From positions 1-48,029 of the forward strand of contig NZ_RFSK01000047.1 of NCBI RefSeq assembly GCF_009923995.1: a stretch of 48,029 bases of DNA. The letters are read 5' to 3'. The translations under genes and the position numbers were made by a program. The DNA is from Janthinobacterium sp. GTDB taxonomy: Bacteria > Pseudomonadota > Gammaproteobacteria > Burkholderiales > Burkholderiaceae_D. Positions 7,721 to 17,110 of the stretch are shown piece after piece; the stretch's first letter is position 1; each line of letters opens with the position of its first letter. The notes below the pieces were generated by a model. That model ran no database searches and was not told the DNA's origin. It saw only the letters and a program-made list of their open reading frames with translations.

Positions 7721-8980
7721 ATGACCATCAAGAGACTGTTGGCGGTGTTTGCCTGCGCGAGCCTGTTCGCGCCGCAGGCGGGCGCTGTCGAGAAAATCGA
7801 ATTCTGGACCTTCAGCATGAAGCCGAAGTTCACGCCGTATTTCAATGCGGTGGTGGCGCGCTATGAGGCGCAGAATCCCGACGTCAAGATCGAATGGATC
7901 GACTTCCCGTGGGACGTCATCCAGACCAAGCTGGTCACGCGCATCGTGGCCGGCACCCCGCCCGCGCTGGTCAGCCTGAACGTGCCCTGGGCCGATGAAT
8001 ACGCGCGCGACGGCCTGCTCACGCCCGTCGATGGCCTGATCAAGGAAGCGCGCGCCAGCTACATACCCAGCGCCCTGGAAGACCTGCGCTTCAAGGGCCG
8101 CACGTATGGTTTCCCCATGTACAGCAATGTCGCGGTGATCGCCTTCAATACCGCCATTTTCAAACAGGCGGGCCTGTCGCGCGGCCCCGCCAGCCTCGAT
8201 GAACAGCTGGCGTTCGCGCGCCAGATCGCGCAACGCACGGGCAAGGCCGGCATCGCCCCCGCCCTGTCGAAGATCGACGGCCTGTTCATGCAGCAGGGCC
8301 TGGCCGTCATCACCGACAACCGCGCCGTCTTCAATTCGCCACAGCACGTGGCGCTGGTGCAGAAGCTGGCCGACACCTACAGGGTCGGCGGCCTGCTGAA
8401 GGAAAGCCTGTTCGCCGAAGATAACTTCCCGGCCGTGATCGACGCCTACAAGGGCGGCCGCCTGGGCATGCTGCTGGCGCCGCCGACGGCCATGCAGCGC
8501 ATCCGCAGCGACGCGCAGGACATCTACGCCATCACCGACGTGGCACCCGCGCCGCTGGGCCCGACGGGCATCGCCGACGGCGGCTGGCTGGTGCACTTCG
8601 CCATTCCGAAAGGCGTGTCCATGCAGCTGCTGCCGTCGGTGGGCAAGTTCGCGCGCTACCTGACGAACGACGCCAACCAGCTCGACTTCGCGCGCCAGGC
8701 CAGCGTCTTCCCCACCACCATCAGGGCGGCAGCCGACCCGTTCTTCCTCGCCACGCCGAAGCATGCGGGCGCGGCCGAAAAGGCGGTGGCGGCCGGCGCC
8801 CTGTCGATGAACCACTCGCGCACCCTGTACGTGGCCGGCATCGACGACTACGACGAATTGCGCCGCTCGCTGGTGAAAGCCGTCGAGGCGGGCGTGACGG
8901 GCAAGCAGGACGTGAAGCAGGCGCTGGACCAGGCCGTCGCCATCTGGAACCGCAAGCTGGCCACCCTGCCGCGCCACTAA
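7721..8980 (+). CDS. ABC transporter sugar-binding protein (family 1, CUT1)
   Basis: The 419-residue protein has a Sec signal peptide (MTIKRLLAVFACASLF, cut near AGAV) and no lipobox cysteine, so it should be a free periplasmic protein. EFWTFSMKPKFTPYFNAVV and the TKLVTRIVAGTPPALVSLN region are typical of extracellular solute-binding family 1 proteins for oligosaccharides. Within an amino-sugar operon the likely ligand is GlcNAc, chitobiose or a short chitin oligomer, but the pocket cannot be read from sequence. It is followed closely by two permease genes. The ATPase gene comes four genes later. A hairpin before its start may adjust its level relative to the catabolic genes. Confidence 0.88.
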   Translation: MTIKRLLAVFACASLFAPQAGAVEKIEFWTFSMKPKFTPYFNAVVARYEAQNPDVKIEWIDFPWDVIQTKLVTRIVAGTPPALVSLNVPWADEYARDGLLTPVDGLIKEARASYIPSALEDLRFKGRTYGFPMYSNVAVIAFNTAIFKQAGLSRGPASLDEQLAFARQIAQRTGKAGIAPALSKIDGLFMQQGLAVITDNRAVFNSPQHVALVQKLADTYRVGGLLKESLFAEDNFPAVIDAYKGGRLGMLLAPPTAMQRIRSDAQDIYAITDVAPAPLGPTGIADGGWLVHFAIPKGVSMQLLPSVGKFARYLTNDANQLDFARQASVFPTTIRAAADPFFLATPKHAGAAEKAVAAGALSMNHSRTLYVAGIDDYDELRRSLVKAVEAGVTGKQDVKQALDQAVAIWNRKLATLPRH

Positions 8981-8987
8981 GGACACC

Positions 8988-9857
8988 ATGAAACTCGCCC
9001 ACCGCCACACCCTGCAAGCCTGGCTGTTCCTCGCCCCGGCCCTGCTGCTGCTGGCCGCCTTTTCCTTCTGGCCCGTCGGCTACGGCTCCGTGCTGGCCTT
9101 CACCGACTACAGCCTGATACGCGAGACGCGCTTCGTCGGCCTGGATAATTTCCGCTACATCTTCCAGAACGAGATGTTCGTCTCGGGCCTGAAAAATTCG
9201 CTGCTGTTCCTGCTGATGGTGCCCTTCGTGCAGGTGGGCGCCATCACCCTCGCCGTGCTGGTGAACAACCGCCTGCCCGGCATCCGTCTGTTCCGCGCCG
9301 CCTTCTACGTGCCCGTGGTAACCACCGTTTCCGTGGTCGGCATCATGTGGGGTTTCATGTTCCACGAACAGGGCGCGCTGAACTACGTGATGATGACCTT
9401 AAAGCTCGTGAACGCGCCCGTGGGCTGGTTGTCGAACGACAGCCTGGCCCTGTTTGCCGTCATGTTCGTCACCCTGTGGCGCGGCCTGGGCTGGTACATG
9501 GTGATGTACCTGGCGGCCCTGCAAGCCATCCCGTCGGACATGCAGGAAGCGGCCATGCTCGACGGCGCCAGCCGCTGGCAGCGCTTCTGGAAGATCACCG
9601 TGCCCATGCTGCGCCCGACCATCATGCTGTGCTCCATCCTGTCCGTGCTGGCGGCCCTGAAGGCGTACCAGGAAGTCGACGTGCTGACCCAGGGCGGGCC
9701 GATGAACTCCACCTTCACGGCGCTGTATTACGCCTACGACCAGGGCCTCAAGCACCTCAAATTGCCGCGCGCGCTGGCCGCCAGCTTCGTCGTGTCCCTA
9801 TTCTGCATCGGCATCGCCCTGCTGTGCCTGCGCTACCTCAAACCCAAGCACCGCTGA
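8988..9857 (+). CDS. ABC sugar permease, MalF-like
   Basis: The 289-residue membrane protein has six predicted hydrophobic segments and the inner-membrane component EAA loop EAAMLDGASRWQRFWKITVP near residues 185-205. The start MKLAHRHTLQAWLFLAPAL is typical of MalF/UgpA-like CUT1 permeases, and an AAGGA ribosome-binding site sits just upstream, overlapping the stop of the binding-protein gene. It should form the heterodimeric channel with the next gene product and be energised by the ATPase encoded at 13236-14369. Confidence 0.92.
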   Translation: MKLAHRHTLQAWLFLAPALLLLAAFSFWPVGYGSVLAFTDYSLIRETRFVGLDNFRYIFQNEMFVSGLKNSLLFLLMVPFVQVGAITLAVLVNNRLPGIRLFRAAFYVPVVTTVSVVGIMWGFMFHEQGALNYVMMTLKLVNAPVGWLSNDSLALFAVMFVTLWRGLGWYMVMYLAALQAIPSDMQEAAMLDGASRWQRFWKITVPMLRPTIMLCSILSVLAALKAYQEVDVLTQGGPMNSTFTALYYAYDQGLKHLKLPRALAASFVVSLFCIGIALLCLRYLKPKHR

Positions 9858-9870
9858 CCGGGAAATGACC

Positions 9871-10719
9871 ATGAAAATCCGTTCCCGCCCCCTGAAGACG
9901 CGCCTGCGGCGCCTTGGCCAATCTGCCGGCCACTATGCCGTGCTGTGCGCGATCGCCGTCGTCTGCGTCTTCCCCTTCTGGTGGACGCTGGTGACGGCCA
10001 TTTCCACGGAGGGCAATATCTTCGCCTTCCCGCCCACCTTCTGGCCGAAGGCGCCGTCGTTCGAGAATTTCATCGAAGTGTTCAATGCGATTCCCATCTG
10101 GTCGTTCTTCAAGAACTCCGTGCTGATCGCCGCGTTCACCGTCTTCTGGAAACTGCTGCTGTGCTCACTGGCCGCGTATCCGCTGGCGCGCCTGAAATTC
10201 CGCGGCCGCAAGCTCGTGTTCGGCCTGATCCTCGCCACCCTGGTGCTGCCGTCGGAAGTGAACTTCCTCGTCAACTTCATCACCATCACGCAAATGAGCC
10301 TGGTCGACACCTATACGGGCGTGATCCTGCCCAACGTGGTGACGGCCGTGGCCATCCTGCTGCTCAAGCAGGCCTTCGAGGAGGTGCCGCAGGACCTGAT
10401 CGACGCGGCGCGTGTCGATGGCGCCTCCGAATGGGTCATCTTCAGCCGCATCATGCTGCCCCTGATCACGCCGTGGCTGGCCACGGTCGGCATCCTGACG
10501 GCCGTCGAATCGTGGAATGAATACATCTGGCCGTCCATCGTCATGAGCAAGCCCGATGAATTCCCCCTGTCGGTGGGCGTGCTGTACCTGCGCGGCACCT
10601 TCGGCAGCAGCACCCGCGTGATCGCCGCCGGCACCCTGATCACCATCGTGCCGACCCTGCTGGCATTCCTGTTCACCCAGCGCTTCTTCATGCGCGGCAT
10701 GGACGGCGCCGTCAAATGA
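9871..10719 (+). CDS. ABC sugar permease, MalG-like
   Basis: I start at the second ATG (9871), since the GGGAA ribosome-binding site lies six bases before it, whereas the ATG at 9865 would touch that site. The 282-residue protein has six hydrophobic segments and an EAA loop (DLIDAARVDGASEWVIFSRIM). The C-terminus TQRFFMRGMDGAVK is the usual ending of MalG/UgpE-type CUT1 permeases. The stop overlaps the start of the GH3 gene (ATGA), so the two are translationally coupled. It pairs with the MalF-like permease immediately upstream. Confidence 0.92.
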   Translation: MKIRSRPLKTRLRRLGQSAGHYAVLCAIAVVCVFPFWWTLVTAISTEGNIFAFPPTFWPKAPSFENFIEVFNAIPIWSFFKNSVLIAAFTVFWKLLLCSLAAYPLARLKFRGRKLVFGLILATLVLPSEVNFLVNFITITQMSLVDTYTGVILPNVVTAVAILLLKQAFEEVPQDLIDAARVDGASEWVIFSRIMLPLITPWLATVGILTAVESWNEYIWPSIVMSKPDEFPLSVGVLYLRGTFGSSTRVIAAGTLITIVPTLLAFLFTQRFFMRGMDGAVK

Positions 10720-11810
10720 GCGCCGCCATCGCCACCGACCTGCGCCTGCTGGCCGGCCAGCTGCTAATGACGGGCGTGCCCGGCACCGAGCTCGATGCGG
10801 CCACGGCGCAGTGGCTGCAGCGCAGCAGCATCCGCGCCGTCTGCCTGCGCGCGGACAACATCGCCGACAAGGCGCAGCTGGTGCGCCTGACGTCGGCCCT
10901 GCAGCGCGTGCTGGGGCCGCAGGCGCTGATCGCCATCGACACGGCCGGCGCGGCGTCCCCCTACCCCGCCTGGCTGCCCCAGCCGCCCACGGCCGCGGCC
11001 CTGTGCGCCGAAGGCGACGCCAGCCTGGCCTACGGCACGGGCGCCTGCGTGGCGCGCGCCCTGCGCTCGCTGGGCATCAACTGGCACCTGGCGCCGCTGC
11101 TGGACCTGGCCCCCGCCGGAGCCTTCCCGGCCGCGCCGGGCGCCGAACACGCGTTTGGCGGCGATCCCACGCATGCATCCGCGATGGCGATGGCGTGGAT
11201 GGCCGGCAGCCAGTCCGAAGGCGTGGCCTGCTGCGCCAGGCTGTTCATGCCCGGCGCCGTCGCGCCCCAGGCCGGCCTGCCGACGGTCGCCAAGAGCCTG
11301 TCGCAGCTGGAAGAATACGATTTCGTGCCGTTTCGCCAGGCCACCGCGCAGGCGGCGTCGATGATGAGCGCCCACGTGCTGTACCCGGCCCTCGACGACG
11401 CGCTGCCCGCCAGCCTGTCGCCGCGCGTGCTGCAGGACCTCGTGCGCGGGCAGTGGCACTACGAGGGCGTGATCATCAGCGACGGCCTGGACACGGCCTG
11501 CGTGCGCGAACGCCACGCGCGCGGCGAGATCGCGCTGAAGAGCGTGGCCGCCGGCAGCGACATGGCCATGGTGCTGGAGCATCCGTCCGCCGTGGCCGCG
11601 CTCGACGCCGTGGCGGGTGCGCTGGCCTCGGGCGACCTGCCCCTGCAGGCCGCCGGCACGCGCCTGGCGCGCCTGGCCGCGCATGCGCGGCGCTACCCTG
11701 CCAGGGCGGAAGCGCATGCGCAGCACTACGTGCAGGAGGCCGCCGACCGCATCATCCTGGCCGAGGGCTGGCGCCGCTGCAAGGCGGCGCTGGCGCGGCG
11801 GGAGCCATAG
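10716..11810 (+). CDS. NagZ-like glycoside hydrolase family 3 protein with altered active site
   Basis: The 364-residue protein follows the NagZ fold order, but the defining motifs are changed. The substrate-binding DxEGGRV motif is replaced by IAIDTAGAASP (residues 72-82), and the KHFPGHG(D) loop that carries the general acid/base His is replaced by CARLFMPGAVAP (173-184). The nucleophile motif VIISDGLDT keeps Asp256, and AHVLYPALD matches AHVIYxxxD of NagZ. A functional NagZ would cut beta-GlcNAc from chitin or muropeptide fragments. This one may have altered or no hydrolase activity. It sits between the ABC permeases and the MFS permease, coupled to the former. It has no signal peptide, so it is cytoplasmic. 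Confidence 0.75.
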   Translation: MSAAIATDLRLLAGQLLMTGVPGTELDAATAQWLQRSSIRAVCLRADNIADKAQLVRLTSALQRVLGPQALIAIDTAGAASPYPAWLPQPPTAAALCAEGDASLAYGTGACVARALRSLGINWHLAPLLDLAPAGAFPAAPGAEHAFGGDPTHASAMAMAWMAGSQSEGVACCARLFMPGAVAPQAGLPTVAKSLSQLEEYDFVPFRQATAQAASMMSAHVLYPALDDALPASLSPRVLQDLVRGQWHYEGVIISDGLDTACVRERHARGEIALKSVAAGSDMAMVLEHPSAVAALDAVAGALASGDLPLQAAGTRLARLAAHARRYPARAEAHAQHYVQEAADRIILAEGWRRCKAALARREP

Positions 11811-11883
11811 CATGCAGCAGCACGCAATACCGACAGCAGTAACTTCGCCATCGCCGGATGGTGCCATCACCGAGGAAGTGTTC

Positions 11884-13221
11884 ATGAACGACAAGAGCAG
11901 CAATACCAGCCAGCGCGCCCGCAGCCCCATCACCTGGGTACCCACGCTGTATTTCGCCCAGGGCCTGCCGTTTTATGCCGTGGCCCTGGTGGCCGGGCTG
12001 ATGTTCAAGAGCATGGGCGTGCCGAACGACCAGATCGCCCGCTGGACGGCCCTGATCGGCTTTGCCTGGGTCTTCAAGTCGCTGTGGAGCCCTTTCCTGG
12101 AACTGGCGTCGAGCAAGAAGACCATGGTGGTGCTGTTCCAGTTCATGGGTGGCCTGAGCCTGGGCCTGATCGCGCTGGCCCTGCAGACGCCGCTGTGGTT
12201 CGCCGCCTGCATCGCCGTGCTGTTCGTCGCCGCGCTGGCCTCGTCGACGCACGACATCGTCTGCGACGGCCTGTACATTGCCAGCCTGACCGACAAGCAG
12301 CAGGCGGCCTATGCGGGCTGGCAGGGCGCCTTCTTCAACGCGGGCAAGTTCATCTCGCTGGGCGGCCTGGTGATCCTGGCCGGCTACCTGGAAAAGCATA
12401 TCGGCGTCAAGCCTGCGTGGTCGGTGATCTTCCTGATCATCGGCGCCATGATGCTGTCGCTGGCCGCCTACCACCTGTGGGCGTTGCCGCAGGTGCGCAA
12501 CGCGGCCGTGGCCGACAAGAGCGTGGCGGGCATCAGCCGCACCCTGGGGGACGTGCTGATGGACTTCCTGAAAAAACCGGGCATCTGGGGCATGATCGCC
12601 TTCATCATCCTGTTCCGCGCCGGCGAGGCGCAGGTGCAGACCATCGGCCCGCTGTTCCTGCGCGAAGCGCGCGCACTGGGGGGACTCGGCCTGTCGACGA
12701 CGGAAGTGGGCGCCGTGTACGGCACGGCCGGCACCGTCGCCTTCCTGCTGGGCAGCATCGGCGGCGGTTACTTCACGTCCTGGCTGGGCCTGAAACGCGC
12801 TATGCCCTTCCTGATCCTCGCCATGAACCTGCCCAACCTCGTGTTCTATTACCTGAGCCACAGCATGCCCACCGACCTGGCCCTGATCACGGGCGCGCTC
12901 AGCGTGGAAATGTTCGGCTACGGCTTCGGCTTCGTCGGCCTGATCCTGTTCATGATGCAGGTAGTTTCCGTCGGCAAGTACCAGACGGCCCACTATGCGT
13001 TCGCCACCGGCGTGATGCAGCTGGGCTTCGTGCTGTTCAAGATGATCAGCGGCGACATCCAGATGGCGCTCGGCTACAAGACCTTTTTCCTGTGGGTGCT
13101 GGTATCGGCCGTGCCCGTATTGGTCCTGTCGCGCTTCATGCGCATCGGCGCCAAGGAAGCCGCCCACCAACCCGACCAGGCCCAGGCCGAGTCGCCACCG
13201 GCGCCAGCGCGCGCCAGCTAG
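11884..13221 (+). CDS. AmpG-like MFS permease of the amino-sugar operon
   Basis: The 445-residue protein starts MNDKSSNTSQRARSPITWV, with GAGGAAG upstream; an in-frame ATG at 11812 with GGGAG before it would add 24 residues. About 12 hydrophobic segments are seen. PTLYFAQGLPFYAV in the first helix and SSTHDIVCDGLYIASL in the region of helices 4-5 match the peptide-acetyl-CoA/AmpG branch of the major facilitator superfamily. AmpG imports GlcNAc-anhydro-muropeptides. Here, inside a GlcNAc operon, it more likely takes up GlcNAc or chitobiose, or recycles wall sugars. It lies between the GH3 gene and the ABC ATPase gene, which is an unusual place for a second transporter. Confidence 0.8.
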   Translation: MNDKSSNTSQRARSPITWVPTLYFAQGLPFYAVALVAGLMFKSMGVPNDQIARWTALIGFAWVFKSLWSPFLELASSKKTMVVLFQFMGGLSLGLIALALQTPLWFAACIAVLFVAALASSTHDIVCDGLYIASLTDKQQAAYAGWQGAFFNAGKFISLGGLVILAGYLEKHIGVKPAWSVIFLIIGAMMLSLAAYHLWALPQVRNAAVADKSVAGISRTLGDVLMDFLKKPGIWGMIAFIILFRAGEAQVQTIGPLFLREARALGGLGLSTTEVGAVYGTAGTVAFLLGSIGGGYFTSWLGLKRAMPFLILAMNLPNLVFYYLSHSMPTDLALITGALSVEMFGYGFGFVGLILFMMQVVSVGKYQTAHYAFATGVMQLGFVLFKMISGDIQMALGYKTFFLWVLVSAVPVLVLSRFMRIGAKEAAHQPDQAQAESPPAPARAS

Positions 13222-13235
13222 GATAGAAGCACTTC

Positions 13236-14369
<1,134 letters not shown>

Positions 14370-14520
14370 CAATAGCCGCTGTTTACCATGCTGCCTCTCT
14401 TTGACTTATGCAGGCAGAATGGCAGAATGTCTGTTTTTTTGAGCTTCCTTGCCTGCCTGGCAATGCCGCAGCGGCAGCCAGGGCCAGTGCATATTTTTGT
14501 TATTGATTGAAGGATAACCC

Positions 14521-15840
14521 ATGTCCCAATTCCGTCTTGCCCGCCTTAGCCTGCTCCTGGCCGCCATCGGCCTGAATGTCCTGCCTGCCCTGTCGCACGC
14601 GCAAGATGCCCAACCTGCGGCCCCGGCTGCCGGTGCGCCGGCAGCCGCGCCCGCCGATACGGTGCGCCCTGAAATCTTCAAGCTGCTCGACCCGGCCGTC
14701 GTGAAGGCGTCGATGGATGCCAAGAACTATGCCGACGTGCAAAGCCGCATCGACCAGGCAGCCGCCATTCCCGCCCTGACGCCCTACGAATTGTTCGTGC
14801 TGAACCGCCTGCGCGTGGCGCTCGCCTCCACCACCAACAATCCGGCCATGGCCATGACGGCGCTGGAAGCGGTGATCGAATCGGGCAAGCTGGACAAGAA
14901 ATCGCAGGGCGACTTCATCCAGGCCCTGGCCAACTACCACTACAACGCCAAGGATTATCCGAACGCCATCAAGTGGTTCACCCGTTACCAGACAGAAACT
15001 GGCGACGTGGCCACCGTGCGCCCGTACATCATCCGCGCCTACTACTTCAACAACGATTTCGCGCGCGCCAAGCAGGAACTGATGGCCGACCTGACGGCCA
15101 AGCAGCAAGCGGGCAAGACGCCGACCATCGAAGAGCTGCAATTGCTGGCCAACACGGGCTCGAAGAGCAAGGACCCGGCCACCTACCTGATCGCCATGGA
15201 AAACCTGGTGCGCTACTACCCGTCGGACGACTACTGGAGCGACCTGCTGGGCCGCCTGCAGAGCAAGGCCGGCTACTCGGACCGCTTCGCGCTGGACGTG
15301 CTGCGCCTGCAGTTCAAGGCCGTCGGCACCATGCCGCCGCAGGACTACAGCGACATGGCGGAGATCGCCCTGGTCAATGCCTTCCCGACGGAAGCGAAAA
15401 AAGTCCTCGACGCCGGCTTTGCCAAGGGCTTGCTGGGCACGGGCGCGAATGCCGCCAAGCACAAGAAAATGCGCGACCAGGCCAACAAGGCAGCCGCCGA
15501 CGATGCGAAGAACATCGCCAGCGGCGAAGCGTCGGCCATGAAGAGCAAGGATGGCACGGGCTTGATCAACCTGGGCTACGCCTACGTCACGATGGACCAG
15601 TTCGACAAGGGTATCGACCTGATCGAAAAGGGTATCGCCAAGGGCGGCCTGAAGCGTCCTGAAGATGCCAAGCTGCGCCTGGGCTATTCCTACGCCATGG
15701 CTGGCAAGAAAGATGAAGCCATCAAGGTGCTGGAAACCGTCAAGGGCGGCGACGGCGTGGGCGACCTGGCCCGCTACTGGATCTTCTGGCTGAACCGTCC
15801 TGCCACGGCAGCGGCGGCGCCGGCAGCAGCGGCACAGTAA
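14521..15840 (+). CDS. Exported TPR-like protein of unknown function
   Basis: The 439-residue protein has a signal peptide (MSQFRLARLSLLLAAIGL, cut near SHAQ), an Ala/Pro-rich linker (about 30-55) and then helical repeats with TPR spacing, for example FIQALANYHYNAKDYPNAIK and LINLGYAYVTMDQFDKGIDL. A Lys/Ala-rich segment lies near 315-345, and the end is an Ala/Pro tail. TPR proteins in the periplasm usually act as scaffolds. A good ribosome-binding site (GAAGGA) precedes it. It has its own upstream gap and a strong terminator behind, so it is probably a separate unit not tied to the amino-sugar operon. No specific role is recognised. Confidence 0.75.
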   Translation: MSQFRLARLSLLLAAIGLNVLPALSHAQDAQPAAPAAGAPAAAPADTVRPEIFKLLDPAVVKASMDAKNYADVQSRIDQAAAIPALTPYELFVLNRLRVALASTTNNPAMAMTALEAVIESGKLDKKSQGDFIQALANYHYNAKDYPNAIKWFTRYQTETGDVATVRPYIIRAYYFNNDFARAKQELMADLTAKQQAGKTPTIEELQLLANTGSKSKDPATYLIAMENLVRYYPSDDYWSDLLGRLQSKAGYSDRFALDVLRLQFKAVGTMPPQDYSDMAEIALVNAFPTEAKKVLDAGFAKGLLGTGANAAKHKKMRDQANKAAADDAKNIASGEASAMKSKDGTGLINLGYAYVTMDQFDKGIDLIEKGIAKGGLKRPEDAKLRLGYSYAMAGKKDEAIKVLETVKGGDGVGDLARYWIFWLNRPATAAAAPAAAAQ

Positions 15841-15864
15841 TTCCTGCCTGCGCAAGCATAGCAA

Positions 15865-15900
15865 AGCGGTTCCCGGCCAATGCCGGGGCCGCTTTTTTTT
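15865..15900 (+). terminator. Rho-independent terminator after the TPR-like gene
   Basis: The arms AGCGGTTCCCGGC and GCCGGGGCCGCT form a GC-rich stem with a four-base loop, directly followed by eight T residues. It ends 20 bases before the next start codon at 15920. Confidence 0.9.
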
Positions 15901-15919
15901 CGACCCTTTCCCTCCGACC

Positions 15920-17110
15920 ATGCCGCCAGCCACCGCCGCCACCGAACGCCTGATCAGCCTGGATGCCTTCCGCGGCTGCGTGATCATCGCCATGATCTGG
16001 GTCAATTACCTGGCCGGCATGCCCGGCATCCCGTGGTGGCTGGAACATGCGGGACCCCGCGCCGACGGCATCACTCTGCCCGACCTGGTCTTTCCCGGCT
16101 TTCTGTTCATGGTGGGCATGGCCATCCCGCTGGCCATGCAGCGCCACTGCGGCCACGTCACGCCCGCCCTGCTGGGCCGCCTGCTGTGGCGCTCCGCCAG
16201 CCTGATGCTGGCCGGCGTGGTGCTGGCCAATGCCTACCGCTACGATGCGCAGGCGGCGCTGCTGCCGCGCGCCCCGTATTTCCTGCTGTTTTACGTGGCC
16301 ATGCTCCTGCTGTGGCGCCAGGGCGCGGGCAGGCGGGAACTGGCCGCGGGCGGCGCGCTGATGCTGTTCCTGCTGGCGACGTTTCGCGGCACATTGAACG
16401 GCGAGTTTTCCAGCACCTGGCTGCAACCCTCGTGGTGGGGCATCCTCGGCATGATAGGCTGGGCGTATCTGCTGTGCAGCCTGCTGTACCTGGCGTGCCG
16501 GGGCAAGGGCACGGCGCTGATGGGCATGCTTGCCATGCTGATCGTGCTGTACATGGGCGGCACGGCGGGCAGCCTGGATTTCTTGCCGGCAAGCATCAAC
16601 GCCGTCGTCAACGTGCCGCAGGTGCTGGGGTCGACGGCCGCCAACGTGCTGGCCGGCACCCTCGTGGGCCGGCTCTTCCTGCGCGACGCCGCCATGACGC
16701 CGCGCCAGCGGATACGGTTCATGGCGTGGTTTGCGCTGGGCCTGTTTGCCGCCGGCATGCTGCTGCGGCCGTATCACCACATCAACAAGATCGCGGCGAC
16801 GGAATCCTATACCCTGGTCTGCAGCGCCATCATCCTGGCCCTGTTCCTGGCGTTCTACATCGTCATCGACGTGTGGCGCTGGCGCGCCTGGACGGTGGTG
16901 CTGTTGCCCGCCGGTACCAATGCCCTGTTCGCCTACATCGTGCCCGACCTGTGGCAGCAGCTGACGGCCGTGCTGCACCTGCCGCCCGTCTGGTGGCCCT
17001 GGCTGGAAACGGGCGGCGCGGCCGGCCTGTGGAACGCGGCAGGCGTCACGGCCCTGATGCTGCTGTTCACGGCCCTGGCCACGCGACATGGCTGGACCTT
17101 GAAATTCTAG
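15920..17110 (+). CDS. NagX-like membrane protein (HGSNAT/DUF5009 family), copy 1
   Basis: The 396-residue protein has about ten hydrophobic segments and begins ERLISLDAFRGCVIIAMIWVN, followed by LPDLVFPGFLFMVGMAIPLA, the conserved start of heparan-alpha-glucosaminide N-acetyltransferase-like (DUF5009/DUF1624) proteins. Such NagX proteins accompany GlcNAc catabolic genes in many Proteobacteria; their biochemical role is not settled, with acetyl transfer or amino-sugar transport suggested. No clear ribosome-binding site precedes the chosen ATG. It converges on a paralogue at 17107-18228, and both genes use the same CTAG palindrome for their TAG stops. Sequence divergence from the paralogue suggests an old duplication rather than a recent one. 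Confidence 0.75.
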   Translation: MPPATAATERLISLDAFRGCVIIAMIWVNYLAGMPGIPWWLEHAGPRADGITLPDLVFPGFLFMVGMAIPLAMQRHCGHVTPALLGRLLWRSASLMLAGVVLANAYRYDAQAALLPRAPYFLLFYVAMLLLWRQGAGRRELAAGGALMLFLLATFRGTLNGEFSSTWLQPSWWGILGMIGWAYLLCSLLYLACRGKGTALMGMLAMLIVLYMGGTAGSLDFLPASINAVVNVPQVLGSTAANVLAGTLVGRLFLRDAAMTPRQRIRFMAWFALGLFAAGMLLRPYHHINKIAATESYTLVCSAIILALFLAFYIVIDVWRWRAWTVVLLPAGTNALFAYIVPDLWQQLTAVLHLPPVWWPWLETGGAAGLWNAAGVTALMLLFTALATRHGWTLKF

